The notes under the pieces are model-generated. The model worked only from the letters and a program-made list of their open reading frames with translations, was not told the origin of the DNA and searched no databases. 5,520 nucleotides of DNA, from positions 1 through 5,520 of the forward strand of contig CALCVR010000370.1 in NCBI GenBank assembly GCA_937905915.1, given 5' to 3'. The stretch comes from an uncultured Eubacteriaceae bacterium. GTDB taxonomy: Bacteria; Bacillota; Clostridia; Oscillospirales; Acutalibacteraceae. Both the position numbers and the translations under genes were made by a program. Shown one piece after another: positions 1 to 5,425 of the stretch. The stretch's first letter is position 1. The number at the start of each line of letters is the position of its first letter.

Positions 1-109
1 CTCCTTCTCCTTCCCGCTTATTATCCCACTTCTTTTGATTGCAGCCGGCCTGCTCGTGATCGTCCGGAACCTGCTGCCCTCCCGCAAAAACGACAAAGAA
101 TCCATCTGA
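1..109 (+). CDS. 3' end of a gene for a membrane protein (partial, function unknown)
   Basis: Only the last 35 codons are inside the window, read from base 2 and stopping at TGA 107-109. The visible peptide has a hydrophobic segment (PLIIPLLLIAAGLLVIV) followed by a short basic and polar tail ending in KNDKESI. That is the usual shape of the last transmembrane helix and cytoplasmic tail of an integral membrane protein. Frame 1 is also open, but it reads as a proline- and arginine-rich peptide and runs through the terminator. Frame 3 is closed by an early stop. The chosen frame also stops 15 bases before a strong terminator. The gene is convergent with the large glycosidase gene, so the two do not share an operon. 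The family cannot be named from this fragment; a transporter or membrane-anchored enzyme are both possible. Confidence 0.55.
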   Translation, partial: SFSFPLIIPLLLIAAGLLVIVRNLLPSRKNDKESI

Positions 110-123
110 TTCTTTCCCAATAC

Positions 124-168
124 AAAAAGGATCCCCTCATTCCGTGTGGAATGAGGGATCCTTTTTTT
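124..168. terminator. Bidirectional intrinsic terminator between convergent genes
   Basis: Two 20-base arms, 124-143 and 148-167, are complementary except for one extra C in the left arm, and they enclose a four-base GTGT loop. The stem is GC-rich in its middle (GGATCC and CTCATTCC blocks). It is flanked by A5 on the left and T7 on the right, so transcripts from either strand end in a U tract after the hairpin. It lies 15 bases after the stop of the rightward partial gene and 24 bases after the stop of the leftward glycosidase gene, so it can serve both. Confidence 0.93.
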
Positions 169-191
169 CTTATGTCATAGACATGAATGGG

Positions 192-3100
192 TTATTCGTA
201 CATCGCCACTTCGTAGATGGAGTATCCCCATCCGGTGCCGCGTTTCTCCATGATGATCTTGACGTAACGAGCGTCTACGGTATCGAAATTGAAGCGGTTG
301 AGCCCGCCTTTGCCGTCGGTCATACTGGCCAAGGGGGTATAGGCCTGCCCATCCTTGGATACTTCAATCCGGTACTGGGATCCGTAAGCCGCTTCCCAAG
401 AGATGTCGATGCTGGAGAAGCTCTTGACTTCTTTCAGGTCAATGAGCATCCACTGGTCATCCTTATCCTGGACAGTGGCCCACCGGGTGGACATGTCGCC
501 GTCTACTACCTTGTCCGGTGTGACGAAGTCGCCGGTGTTGGAATTCTCGTCAAAGTCGCTGGCTGTGACGTTGCTGTACAGAGCCAGGTTGGGTTTGGCC
601 GACGCCTGATCCTCATACACTGCCACTTCGTACAGCGAGAAGCCCCAATCGGTGCCCCTCTTGATGAGGTTGATCCGGACAAATTTAACGCTCATGGGTT
701 CAAAACTGAACTTATCGGTTCCGCCTTGGCCGTCGGTCACGGTATGGATAGTGGTCCACTCTTGGCCGTCGGTGGATATCTGGACGTTATACTCTTTACC
801 GTAGGCTGCTTCCCATACCATCTCCATGGAGGACACGGTGGTCTCCTTGGGCAATTCCACCTGGAGCCACTGGTCGTCGGCATAGTCGGAGGACCAACGG
901 CTCTGGTTGCTGCCGTCAAAGGCCTGTTCTGGGCCGTCGCCTGACGATGCCGTCACCTTGCCGCCGATGGCCACATTGCGCACCGGTAATTTGGCAGGCT
1001 CGATCTCTTCATAGCCTATCTCTTTGACTGACTTCAAGGGTCCTGCGGTATTGCCGTCCAGGAGGTAGGCCTTGACCGTCACTTTGGACAGGTCATCAAG
1101 CTCCGGTACAGTCACCGCGTCGCTTGCGATGATCTGTTTCTCTCCAGCCTTCAGGCTCAGCTCATAGGGTTTGGCGGTGACGTTTACCAATTTGCCATCG
1201 TTGTACACAGCGGTGGCCAGAGTGATGTTTGCATCCACGTCCTTGACAGCCGATACTTCCGCCGATGCCACATAGTCGCCGGCAGAAACGTTGCCTGCCG
1301 CTACGCCGTCCTTCTCAAAGCTGACGGCATCCACGGTGTATTCCCGGCTCTCCTCGCCCAGTACGGCGTGGTTTACGTTGAAGCCTTCCACCTCGATTTG
1401 GGCTTGGCCGCCCTGAAGGGCGCTCTCCTTAAAGTCGACGGTCACTTCCTTGACCTCGCCGGGCATCATGGTAAAATAGTTATCGCTATAGAAGCTGGGC
1501 AGGACGCGTTCGCCGGTCTTGCTGTTCATGACCTTCAGCCGCAGCATGACAGCCGGTGTATCGCTGGTGTTTTCCAGGCGTACGGTGTACACTTTGGAAC
1601 CATCCTTGTCGGCCTCGCGGGTCACCCCTGCTGTCACGTCCACCTGGGGCAGCTCTTGCAGGGAGGTATAGTTCTGGTACTCTTCAGTGTTGGTCCAGTA
1701 GAAGTCCTCAGCCACCACTTCTCCCTGGGCGTTCTCTACATAGGTCTTGATGAACTTTAAGTCGCTTGTGTCGCTGGGATAGGTCAGCTCCATTAGGTTC
1801 TCCTTGGAGTCGGAGGGCATATCCTTGACAAAGCTGTTGGCATACACTTGGTTGCCATAGAGATCATAGACCTCCACTACGGCCTTTAATGTCTCGTCAT
1901 TGGGGGTCTGGTTGTAAAGAACCATCTGGTTGTTGGTTGCATTCCAGATGAAGTTAATGGGCTGGTTGCCTGTCTTAATGCCGTAATAGCCGCCGTTTAC
2001 ATCGTAATAGTAATCGTACATCTGCCAGATAAGGGTCGGCCAGGCCGCTTGGCTCATCCACAGCAGCATGCCGTTGCTGTTGGCATTAAAGGTGGCTTCA
2101 AAGATGGCTTTGTGGTTTTCGTATCCCAGCATCTGGGCGCTGGTGACGAAATCCTCCAGATTGTTGTACTCGCCGTACTGCTCTCTGACCTGCTTCATGT
2201 AGTCGTCGGCATCGGCGTTCCAGTTGTCGGAGAAGTCGTGCAGGGCCCACATCTCGTTCTTCGGCCACTGGTTCTCCTCCGGGAACATGGCTTTCATGCT
2301 CTCGACGGTGGGGATGTTGGGCAGGCCACGTTCGCTTTGCAGCACTACGCCGGTGTTGTTAAAGTAGAACTTAGGACCTTTGGCCGAATAGGGACCGTGG
2401 TTGACAACCGGCGCTTTGGCGGAGTTTGGCACATAGTAACGGGTTCCATCCAGATTCTCCGAGATGTCCACCAGGCCGTCGGCCATCTTCTGGGTCTCGG
2501 GATACATCTCGTTGCCGCCGCAGTACAGCACGATGCTGGCATGGGAGCGGTAATTCTTTACCTTGTCGGCGGCGTTTTGCAGGAACATGTCCTCATCGGT
2601 GGGATGGTGCAGCCAGCAGCCCGGGAACATATAGTCGTCCCATACCAGGATGCCGTACTTATCGCAGGCTTCGTAAAAGGCCGGGTCATTGGTATTGCCG
2701 CCCCAGTTACGGATCATGTTCAGGTTGGCGTCATGATGCAGGCGCATCCTGGCATCGTATTCTTCATCGCTGACATCCAGGTTGATGTCCTCGGTACCCC
2801 AGTTGCCGCCGCGGCAGACGATACGGGTGCCGTTGCAGTAAATGGTCAGGTTCTTATTGTTTTGGTAGCCGTTCTGGTCTACATCGTCGCTGGGCTCGGT
2901 GGTATAGGTGAATTCACGGACGCCGAACTGAAAGTCCTTAGCATCCGACTGTACCCCGTCCACGGTGGCAGACACGGTGGCCGTATACAGGAACTGGTCG
3001 CCGTAGGTGTTGGGCCACCACAGCTCCGGATTCTCCATGACGATGCCGTCAAATGTGATTTCCTTGGTCTCCCCTGCCGCCAATTCCACATCCTGGCTCA

Positions 3101-4970
3101 CGGTGATGCCGCCCGGCTGGATTACACCGGTGACGGTGGCGGTGATAGGTTCATCCTTGGAGTTGGTAACCTCGGTCTTCAGGGTCAGGTCGGCTTTGGA
3201 GAAGTCCTTATTCTCCACATCCAAATCGGTGATCATCCAGGGATCCACCACTTGGACGTCCTGACTGTAGCTGATGCAGACATCGTTGTAAATACCGATG
3301 TTGCGGCCGCGGACTGCCGGCATCCAGTCCCAGCCAAGGCTGTTGCCATAGGTGGGGGCGTCCTCGCCGATGCTGCCGTCATTGCCGAACACGCCGCCCA
3401 TGGTGCCGGGGCCGTCATCGGTAGTCAGCTGGGCAAAACCGGGATCGCGATTCTTATAAATCAGCACGGCCAGGTAGTTCTCACCGCCGTAGTTGACATA
3501 CTCTGTAACGTCGAATTTTGCACGGGTGAAGGCGCCTTCGATGTTGCCAACGCGGTGGCCGTTGAAGTACACTTCCGCCTTCCAGTTGACGGCCTCAAAG
3601 TTGAGCCATACCCGTTCACCCTGCCGTTCCTCGGGAATGGTAAAGTGATTGCGGTACCAGAAATTGGATTTAAAGTAGCTATCCGACACCAAGGTCTGCT
3701 GGTCGCCGTAGTTGGGATCGGGCACCGCCCCGGCCTTCAAATAAGAGGTCAGGACCGTTCCGGGCACCACAGCAGGCAGCCAAGCGCTGTCGTCGTAACC
3801 CGCCTGGGACAGCTGCTCACCCAAAGCATCAGATGCGTCATTTTCCTTTTGGGCGTCGGCCTGCTCATTGGCTGCGGCATCCACTTCGGGGGCCCGCTCC
3901 AGCTTCCAGTTGCCGTCGGCCAGTACCTGGGTCCCGTCGGCTTCCGGTTGGGGCATGGAATCTACTTCACCTTCATACTTGTAATCGTTTGTGCCGTAGA
4001 CCTCCAGCTCCCGGACGATGTAAGCGTCTCCGGAGGATTCCCGGCACAAAAGTCTCACGTAACGTCCCTGGGCCGGATCAAAGGTCACTTCCTGTACGCC
4101 TTCTTGACCTTCTACGTTCTCAGCCACGGTGGTCCAATGTTCAGCATCATCCGACACCTGCACGTCGAACTTGGTGGCGTATTTACTGCCCCAATATACC
4201 TTCACGCTTTGAACCTGGCTTTCAGCTCCCAGATCCACATATACCCACTCGTCATTAGCTCCTTCGCTCATCCAGAAACTGACGAAGTTGTTGACGTTTT
4301 CATCGTAGTCCGGGAAGGCCTGTTCCCCATTTTCGTCCAGCAGCTTCCAGCCGGCGATATGGATCCGGTCGGAACCGTTGTTGGCGGTAACATTGAGACG
4401 ATAATAAGTATAGGCTTCGGTTTGGTCGGCCATCTCAAAGGTACGGGTCTCCCCTGGGCCGAAGCTCTCGCCGGTACGGGTATCCAGATCCACAAAATGT
4501 TCCCCGTCGTTGGAACCTTGGATGATCCAATCTTTGGGATTGTTGCCTTGATTTTCCACGTCGGTGGTCAAGGTATAGCTCTTTATGACCTTCTTCTGGG
4601 AGAAGGGCACCTTGATCTGCGCCCAAGAACTGGTATGATAGGAAATCCAACGGGTGGAATTGTCGTTGTCAAACAGTTCTTTGGGATTGCCGTAACGGGC
4701 TTCGTTGTTGTACGGGTTGCTGACCGAATAGGCCATCTTGTTTTCATCGGCAATGTCGTGGATTATGCCGTCGGTCACCAATTGGGCCGTCTGGTCAAAG
4801 TTGACGGCGCTGGATTGGTACGCTGCCCGGCGCAGCGCCAAATTTCTCACATTGCTTCCTTCTTGCGTTTCCTCTGCACTGATCATAGGGCCTGCCGCTG
4901 TAAACAAAGACATTGTCATCGCCATGGTCAGGAGCAGAGAGACGCCTCGTTTTGTGAAGCGCTTGTTCAC
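192..4970 (-). CDS. Secreted multi-domain glycoside hydrolase family 2 enzyme with four discoidin (F5/8 type C) modules
   Basis: The 1592-residue product is a secreted retaining beta-glycosidase. Residues 1-32 form a signal peptide (KRFTKR, hydrophobic core, likely cut after ISA). Discoidin-like sequence covers about 41-326. The GH2 jelly roll spans about 345-565 (NFWYRNHF, WLNFEAVNWKAEVYFNG), an Ig-like domain 570-685 and the TIM barrel 690-1000. Acid/base Glu821 lies in CGGNEMYP and nucleophile Glu880 in QSERGLPNIP, a usual GH2 spacing. Barrel landmarks include VCRGGNWG, NMIRNWGGN, GILVWDDYMF and LWMSQAAWP. Beta-sandwich domains follow (about 1010-1320), then tandem discoidin domains (1331-1453, 1460-1592). 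The barrel resembles beta-mannosidases, plant endo-beta-mannosidase and CsxA-type exo-beta-glucosaminidases. The exact substrate is unproven; a beta-mannoside or N-glycan core is my leading guess. No LPXTG, dockerin or SLH segment is visible. The GTG start is chosen because a ribosome binding site lies 8 bases upstream and the signal peptide follows directly. The gene appears monocistronic, with its own promoter and terminator. Confidence 0.95.
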   Translation of the reverse strand: MNKRFTKRGVSLLLTMAMTMSLFTAAGPMISAEETQEGSNVRNLALRRAAYQSSAVNFDQTAQLVTDGIIHDIADENKMAYSVSNPYNNEARYGNPKELFDNDNSTRWISYHTSSWAQIKVPFSQKKVIKSYTLTTDVENQGNNPKDWIIQGSNDGEHFVDLDTRTGESFGPGETRTFEMADQTEAYTYYRLNVTANNGSDRIHIAGWKLLDENGEQAFPDYDENVNNFVSFWMSEGANDEWVYVDLGAESQVQSVKVYWGSKYATKFDVQVSDDAEHWTTVAENVEGQEGVQEVTFDPAQGRYVRLLCRESSGDAYIVRELEVYGTNDYKYEGEVDSMPQPEADGTQVLADGNWKLERAPEVDAAANEQADAQKENDASDALGEQLSQAGYDDSAWLPAVVPGTVLTSYLKAGAVPDPNYGDQQTLVSDSYFKSNFWYRNHFTIPEERQGERVWLNFEAVNWKAEVYFNGHRVGNIEGAFTRAKFDVTEYVNYGGENYLAVLIYKNRDPGFAQLTTDDGPGTMGGVFGNDGSIGEDAPTYGNSLGWDWMPAVRGRNIGIYNDVCISYSQDVQVVDPWMITDLDVENKDFSKADLTLKTEVTNSKDEPITATVTGVIQPGGITVSQDVELAAGETKEITFDGIVMENPELWWPNTYGDQFLYTATVSATVDGVQSDAKDFQFGVREFTYTTEPSDDVDQNGYQNNKNLTIYCNGTRIVCRGGNWGTEDINLDVSDEEYDARMRLHHDANLNMIRNWGGNTNDPAFYEACDKYGILVWDDYMFPGCWLHHPTDEDMFLQNAADKVKNYRSHASIVLYCGGNEMYPETQKMADGLVDISENLDGTRYYVPNSAKAPVVNHGPYSAKGPKFYFNNTGVVLQSERGLPNIPTVESMKAMFPEENQWPKNEMWALHDFSDNWNADADDYMKQVREQYGEYNNLEDFVTSAQMLGYENHKAIFEATFNANSNGMLLWMSQAAWPTLIWQMYDYYYDVNGGYYGIKTGNQPINFIWNATNNQMVLYNQTPNDETLKAVVEVYDLYGNQVYANSFVKDMPSDSKENLMELTYPSDTSDLKFIKTYVENAQGEVVAEDFYWTNTEEYQNYTSLQELPQVDVTAGVTREADKDGSKVYTVRLENTSDTPAVMLRLKVMNSKTGERVLPSFYSDNYFTMMPGEVKEVTVDFKESALQGGQAQIEVEGFNVNHAVLGEESREYTVDAVSFEKDGVAAGNVSAGDYVASAEVSAVKDVDANITLATAVYNDGKLVNVTAKPYELSLKAGEKQIIASDAVTVPELDDLSKVTVKAYLLDGNTAGPLKSVKEIGYEEIEPAKLPVRNVAIGGKVTASSGDGPEQAFDGSNQSRWSSDYADDQWLQVELPKETTVSSMEMVWEAAYGKEYNVQISTDGQEWTTIHTVTDGQGGTDKFSFEPMSVKFVRINLIKRGTDWGFSLYEVAVYEDQASAKPNLALYSNVTASDFDENSNTGDFVTPDKVVDGDMSTRWATVQDKDDQWMLIDLKEVKSFSSIDISWEAAYGSQYRIEVSKDGQAYTPLASMTDGKGGLNRFNFDTVDARYVKIIMEKRGTGWGYSIYEVAMYE
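195..980 (-). repeat. Tandem pair of C-terminal discoidin (CBM32-like) domains
   Basis: Residues 1331-1453 and 1460-1592 of the glycosidase are two consecutive copies of the same domain. Both carry the DG..(S/T)RW motif (FDGSNQSRWSS and VDGDMSTRWAT), the WEAAYG..Y strand, the (T/M)TDG.GG turn, and nearly the same end (KRGTDWGFSLYEVAVYE versus KRGTGWGYSIYEVAMYE). Domains of this family usually bind galactose, N-acetylgalactosamine or related sugars and keep secreted enzymes on their substrates. The strong resemblance of the two ends suggests duplication within this gene. The binding specificity cannot be read from the sequence. Confidence 0.85.
1971..2903 (-). other. GH2 catalytic TIM barrel
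   Basis: Residues about 690-1000 are the catalytic domain. Acid/base Glu821 is encoded by the codon at 2508-2510 and follows Asn820 (codon 2511-2513). Nucleophile Glu880 is encoded at 2331-2333 within an SERG..NIP..ES motif typical of the mannosidase and glucosaminidase branch. The segment about 937-995 (NLEDFVTSAQMLGYENHKA, then LLWMSQAAWPTLIWQMYDYY) matches the last barrel strands of plant endo-beta-mannosidases and CsxA-type enzymes as I remember them. The domain appears intact, with no frameshift or missing catalytic residue. Confidence 0.85.
3993..4850 (-). other. N-terminal discoidin region with one domain apparently inserted in another
   Basis: This part encodes residues 41-326. Residues 41-70 begin a discoidin domain (NLALRRAAYQSS, then LVTDGI) but do not continue into its expected next strands. 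Residues about 77-212 form a self-contained discoidin domain (LFDNDNSTRWIS, WAQIKVPF, NPKDWIIQGSNDGEHF, YYRLNVTANNG, HIAGWKLL). After it, residues about 225-326 read like the missing remainder of the first domain (FWMSEGANDEWVYVDLG, VKVYWGSKYATKFDVQVS, GRYVRLLC, IVRELEVYG). The boundaries are estimated by eye. The alternative is two adjacent domains, the second with a degenerate N-terminus. Confidence 0.65.
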
Positions 4971-4973
4971 AAA
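4951..4973. promoter_or_regulatory. Perfect inverted repeat across the GTG start codon
   Basis: On the minus strand the arms TTTGTGAA and TTCACAAA are exactly complementary over 8 bases and are separated by 7 bases. The start codon GTG is inside the first arm, and codons 4-7 supply the second. The centre also holds the palindrome AAGCGCTT. It could be an operator bound by a repressor dimer or an mRNA hairpin that covers the start codon. It does not fit the CRP spacing and only loosely resembles LacI-family or cre sites. The symmetry is visible in the sequence; the role is inference. Confidence 0.45.
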
Positions 4974-4976
4974 TAG

Positions 4977-4986
4977 TTCCCCCTTT
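4977..4986 (-). promoter_or_regulatory. Ribosome binding site of the GH2 gene
   Basis: Read on the minus strand, AAAAGGGGGA lies upstream of the start, with 8 bases between the G run and the GTG codon at 4970-4968. The spacing and purine-rich core support GTG as the start. No ATG before it in frame has a comparable site, and the next in-frame ATG (residue 16) would remove the signal peptide's basic region. Confidence 0.8.
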
Positions 4987-5034
4987 TTGTTTTTTCAGTT
5001 GGCTCCTTTGTTTGCGGGCAGGACTTTCGCCGAT

Positions 5035-5050
5035 TCACGTTGGGCCGTGA
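5035..5050. promoter_or_regulatory. Inverted repeat just downstream of the predicted transcription start
   Basis: The arms TCACG and CGTGA are perfectly complementary over 5 bases with a 6-base spacer. The repeat falls at roughly +6 to +21 relative to the start expected from the -10 box at 5063-5068. That is a good place for a repressor operator or a small leader hairpin. Five-base arms can arise by chance, so support is modest. Confidence 0.3.
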
Positions 5051-5062
5051 CCGGTAATACTT

Positions 5063-5090
5063 ATTATGAAGCACAACATTATTAAGTCAA
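5063..5090 (-). promoter_or_regulatory. Sigma-A-type promoter of the GH2 gene
   Basis: On the minus strand the -35 box TTGACT (5085-5090) and the -10 box CATAAT (5063-5068) are separated by 16 bases, and each box matches its consensus at five of six positions. Very AT-rich sequence lies immediately upstream. The predicted start near 5056 gives a leader of about 85 bases before the GTG codon. The leader is richer in GC than the promoter, but I recognise no known riboswitch in it. Confidence 0.7.
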
Positions 5091-5130
5091 TTTTTTATTT
5101 AGTAAAAAATTCATCAATATTATTAGTCAA
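5074..5130 (-). repeat. Direct repeat containing the -35 box, copies 40 bp apart
   Basis: Read on the minus strand, TTGACTAATAATATTG (5115-5130) and TTGACTTAATAATGTTG (5074-5090) are the same element except for one inserted T and one A/G change. The 40-bp offset is close to four helical turns, so both copies face the same side of the DNA. The second copy contains the -35 box of the best promoter. The first has no good -10 box at the right distance, so it may be a regulator site or a decayed promoter copy. The AT-rich background makes chance similarity possible. Confidence 0.35.
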
Positions 5131-5187
5131 CCCTTCTATATTATTCTCTTTTTTTATACAGTTAGTTTTAACAAACCAAAAAAACGC

Positions 5188-5216
5188 ATTATCAAAAAGT
5201 TCAATCTAAACAGCAA
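5188..5216 (-). promoter_or_regulatory. Candidate distal promoter
   Basis: On the minus strand TTGCTG (5211-5216) and GATAAT (5188-5193) are separated by 17 bases. The -10 box is a good match and the -35 box is weaker. It points toward the glycosidase gene and would give a leader of about 210 bases. In such AT-rich DNA, matches of this quality are frequent, so it is only a secondary candidate. Confidence 0.25.
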
Positions 5217-5274
5217 ATATATCTGATGAAAAAACTTTTTTGTATCTTTTTCAGCACCTTTTACAACACAGATC

Positions 5275-5343
5275 CAGTGTAACAAATCATCCGATTGACC
5301 ATGTAAAACGGCCGCCGCCATAGGCAAGGATGAGGACCCACTG
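5275..5343. other. Nested inverted repeats in the intergenic region
   Basis: Outer arms CAGTG (5275-5279) and CACTG (5339-5343) enclose inner arms TCATCC (5287-5292) and GGATGA (5328-5333). The gaps are 7 and 5 bases, and the core of 35 bases includes a GCCGCCGCC run. The block is GC-rich compared with the AT-rich stretch next to it. It could be a weak structured RNA, a second part of the upstream gene's terminator region, or chance. No known RNA family is recognised. Confidence 0.25.
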
Positions 5344-5371
5344 CTGACAAATCACCGGAAAACCGATACGT

Positions 5372-5401
5372 AAAAAGCCGCCTTAGGTTTCATGAGGGCT
5401 T
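5372..5401 (-). terminator. Weak intrinsic terminator of the upstream partial gene
   Basis: Read on the minus strand, AAGCC (5397-5401) pairs with GGCTT (5375-5379). Two more pairs follow after a two-base bulge, with a loop of about 11 bases, and a run of five T comes at the end of the stem (5372-5376). It begins 25 bases after the stop codon at 5426-5428. The stem is short and bulged, so termination may be partial and some read-through into the glycosidase gene is possible. Confidence 0.4.
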
Positions 5402-5425
5402 GGAAATAAATAGTACCGCCCATTG

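Larger units (their letters stand above)
4971..5425. other. Intergenic regulatory region, 455 bp
   Basis: No convincing gene lies here. The possible ORFs are short and lack a ribosome binding site or a recognisable product. From the glycosidase outward it holds the ribosome binding site, a GC-richer leader with an inverted repeat, the main promoter, an AT-rich stretch (about 5080-5270) with a direct repeat and a weaker promoter candidate, and then a GC-richer block with nested inverted repeats and a weak terminator. Its length and the terminator suggest that the glycosidase gene is transcribed separately from the partial gene beyond it. Confidence 0.6.

Noticed and set aside
144..944. A 266-codon open frame on the plus strand opposite the C-terminal discoidin domains
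   Set aside because: It overlaps the terminator hairpin at its start and reads as low-meaning Gly/Val/His-rich sequence. It is explained as a shadow of the minus-strand gene.
4953..4971. CRP or CcpA (cre) site in the start-codon repeat
   Set aside because: The TGTGA/TCACA half-sites are 9 bases apart rather than 6, and the central CG is not placed as the cre consensus requires. It is kept only as an unassigned inverted repeat.
2049..4976. A 975-codon open frame on the plus strand opposite the glycosidase gene
   Set aside because: It mirrors the codon phase of the real gene on the other strand. The translation is rich in Gly, Val, His and Ile with no recognisable domain, and it has no good ribosome binding site. 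The minus-strand frame has clear GH2 and discoidin motifs over the same bases.
4977..5056. Possible c-di-GMP (GEMM) or other riboswitch in the leader
   Set aside because: A CGCAAAC string and a GGCGAAAG segment recall parts of GEMM-type RNAs, but the paired stems and the order of conserved blocks are not present, and 80 bases leave little room for an aptamer plus an expression platform.
5394..5420. Small minus-strand ORF starting at an ATG just after the upstream gene's stop, or a promoter from the TTGACA there
   Set aside because: The ORF would be 23 codons with a poorly placed ribosome binding site and runs through the terminator stem. The TTGACA box has no acceptable -10 box 15-18 bases downstream.
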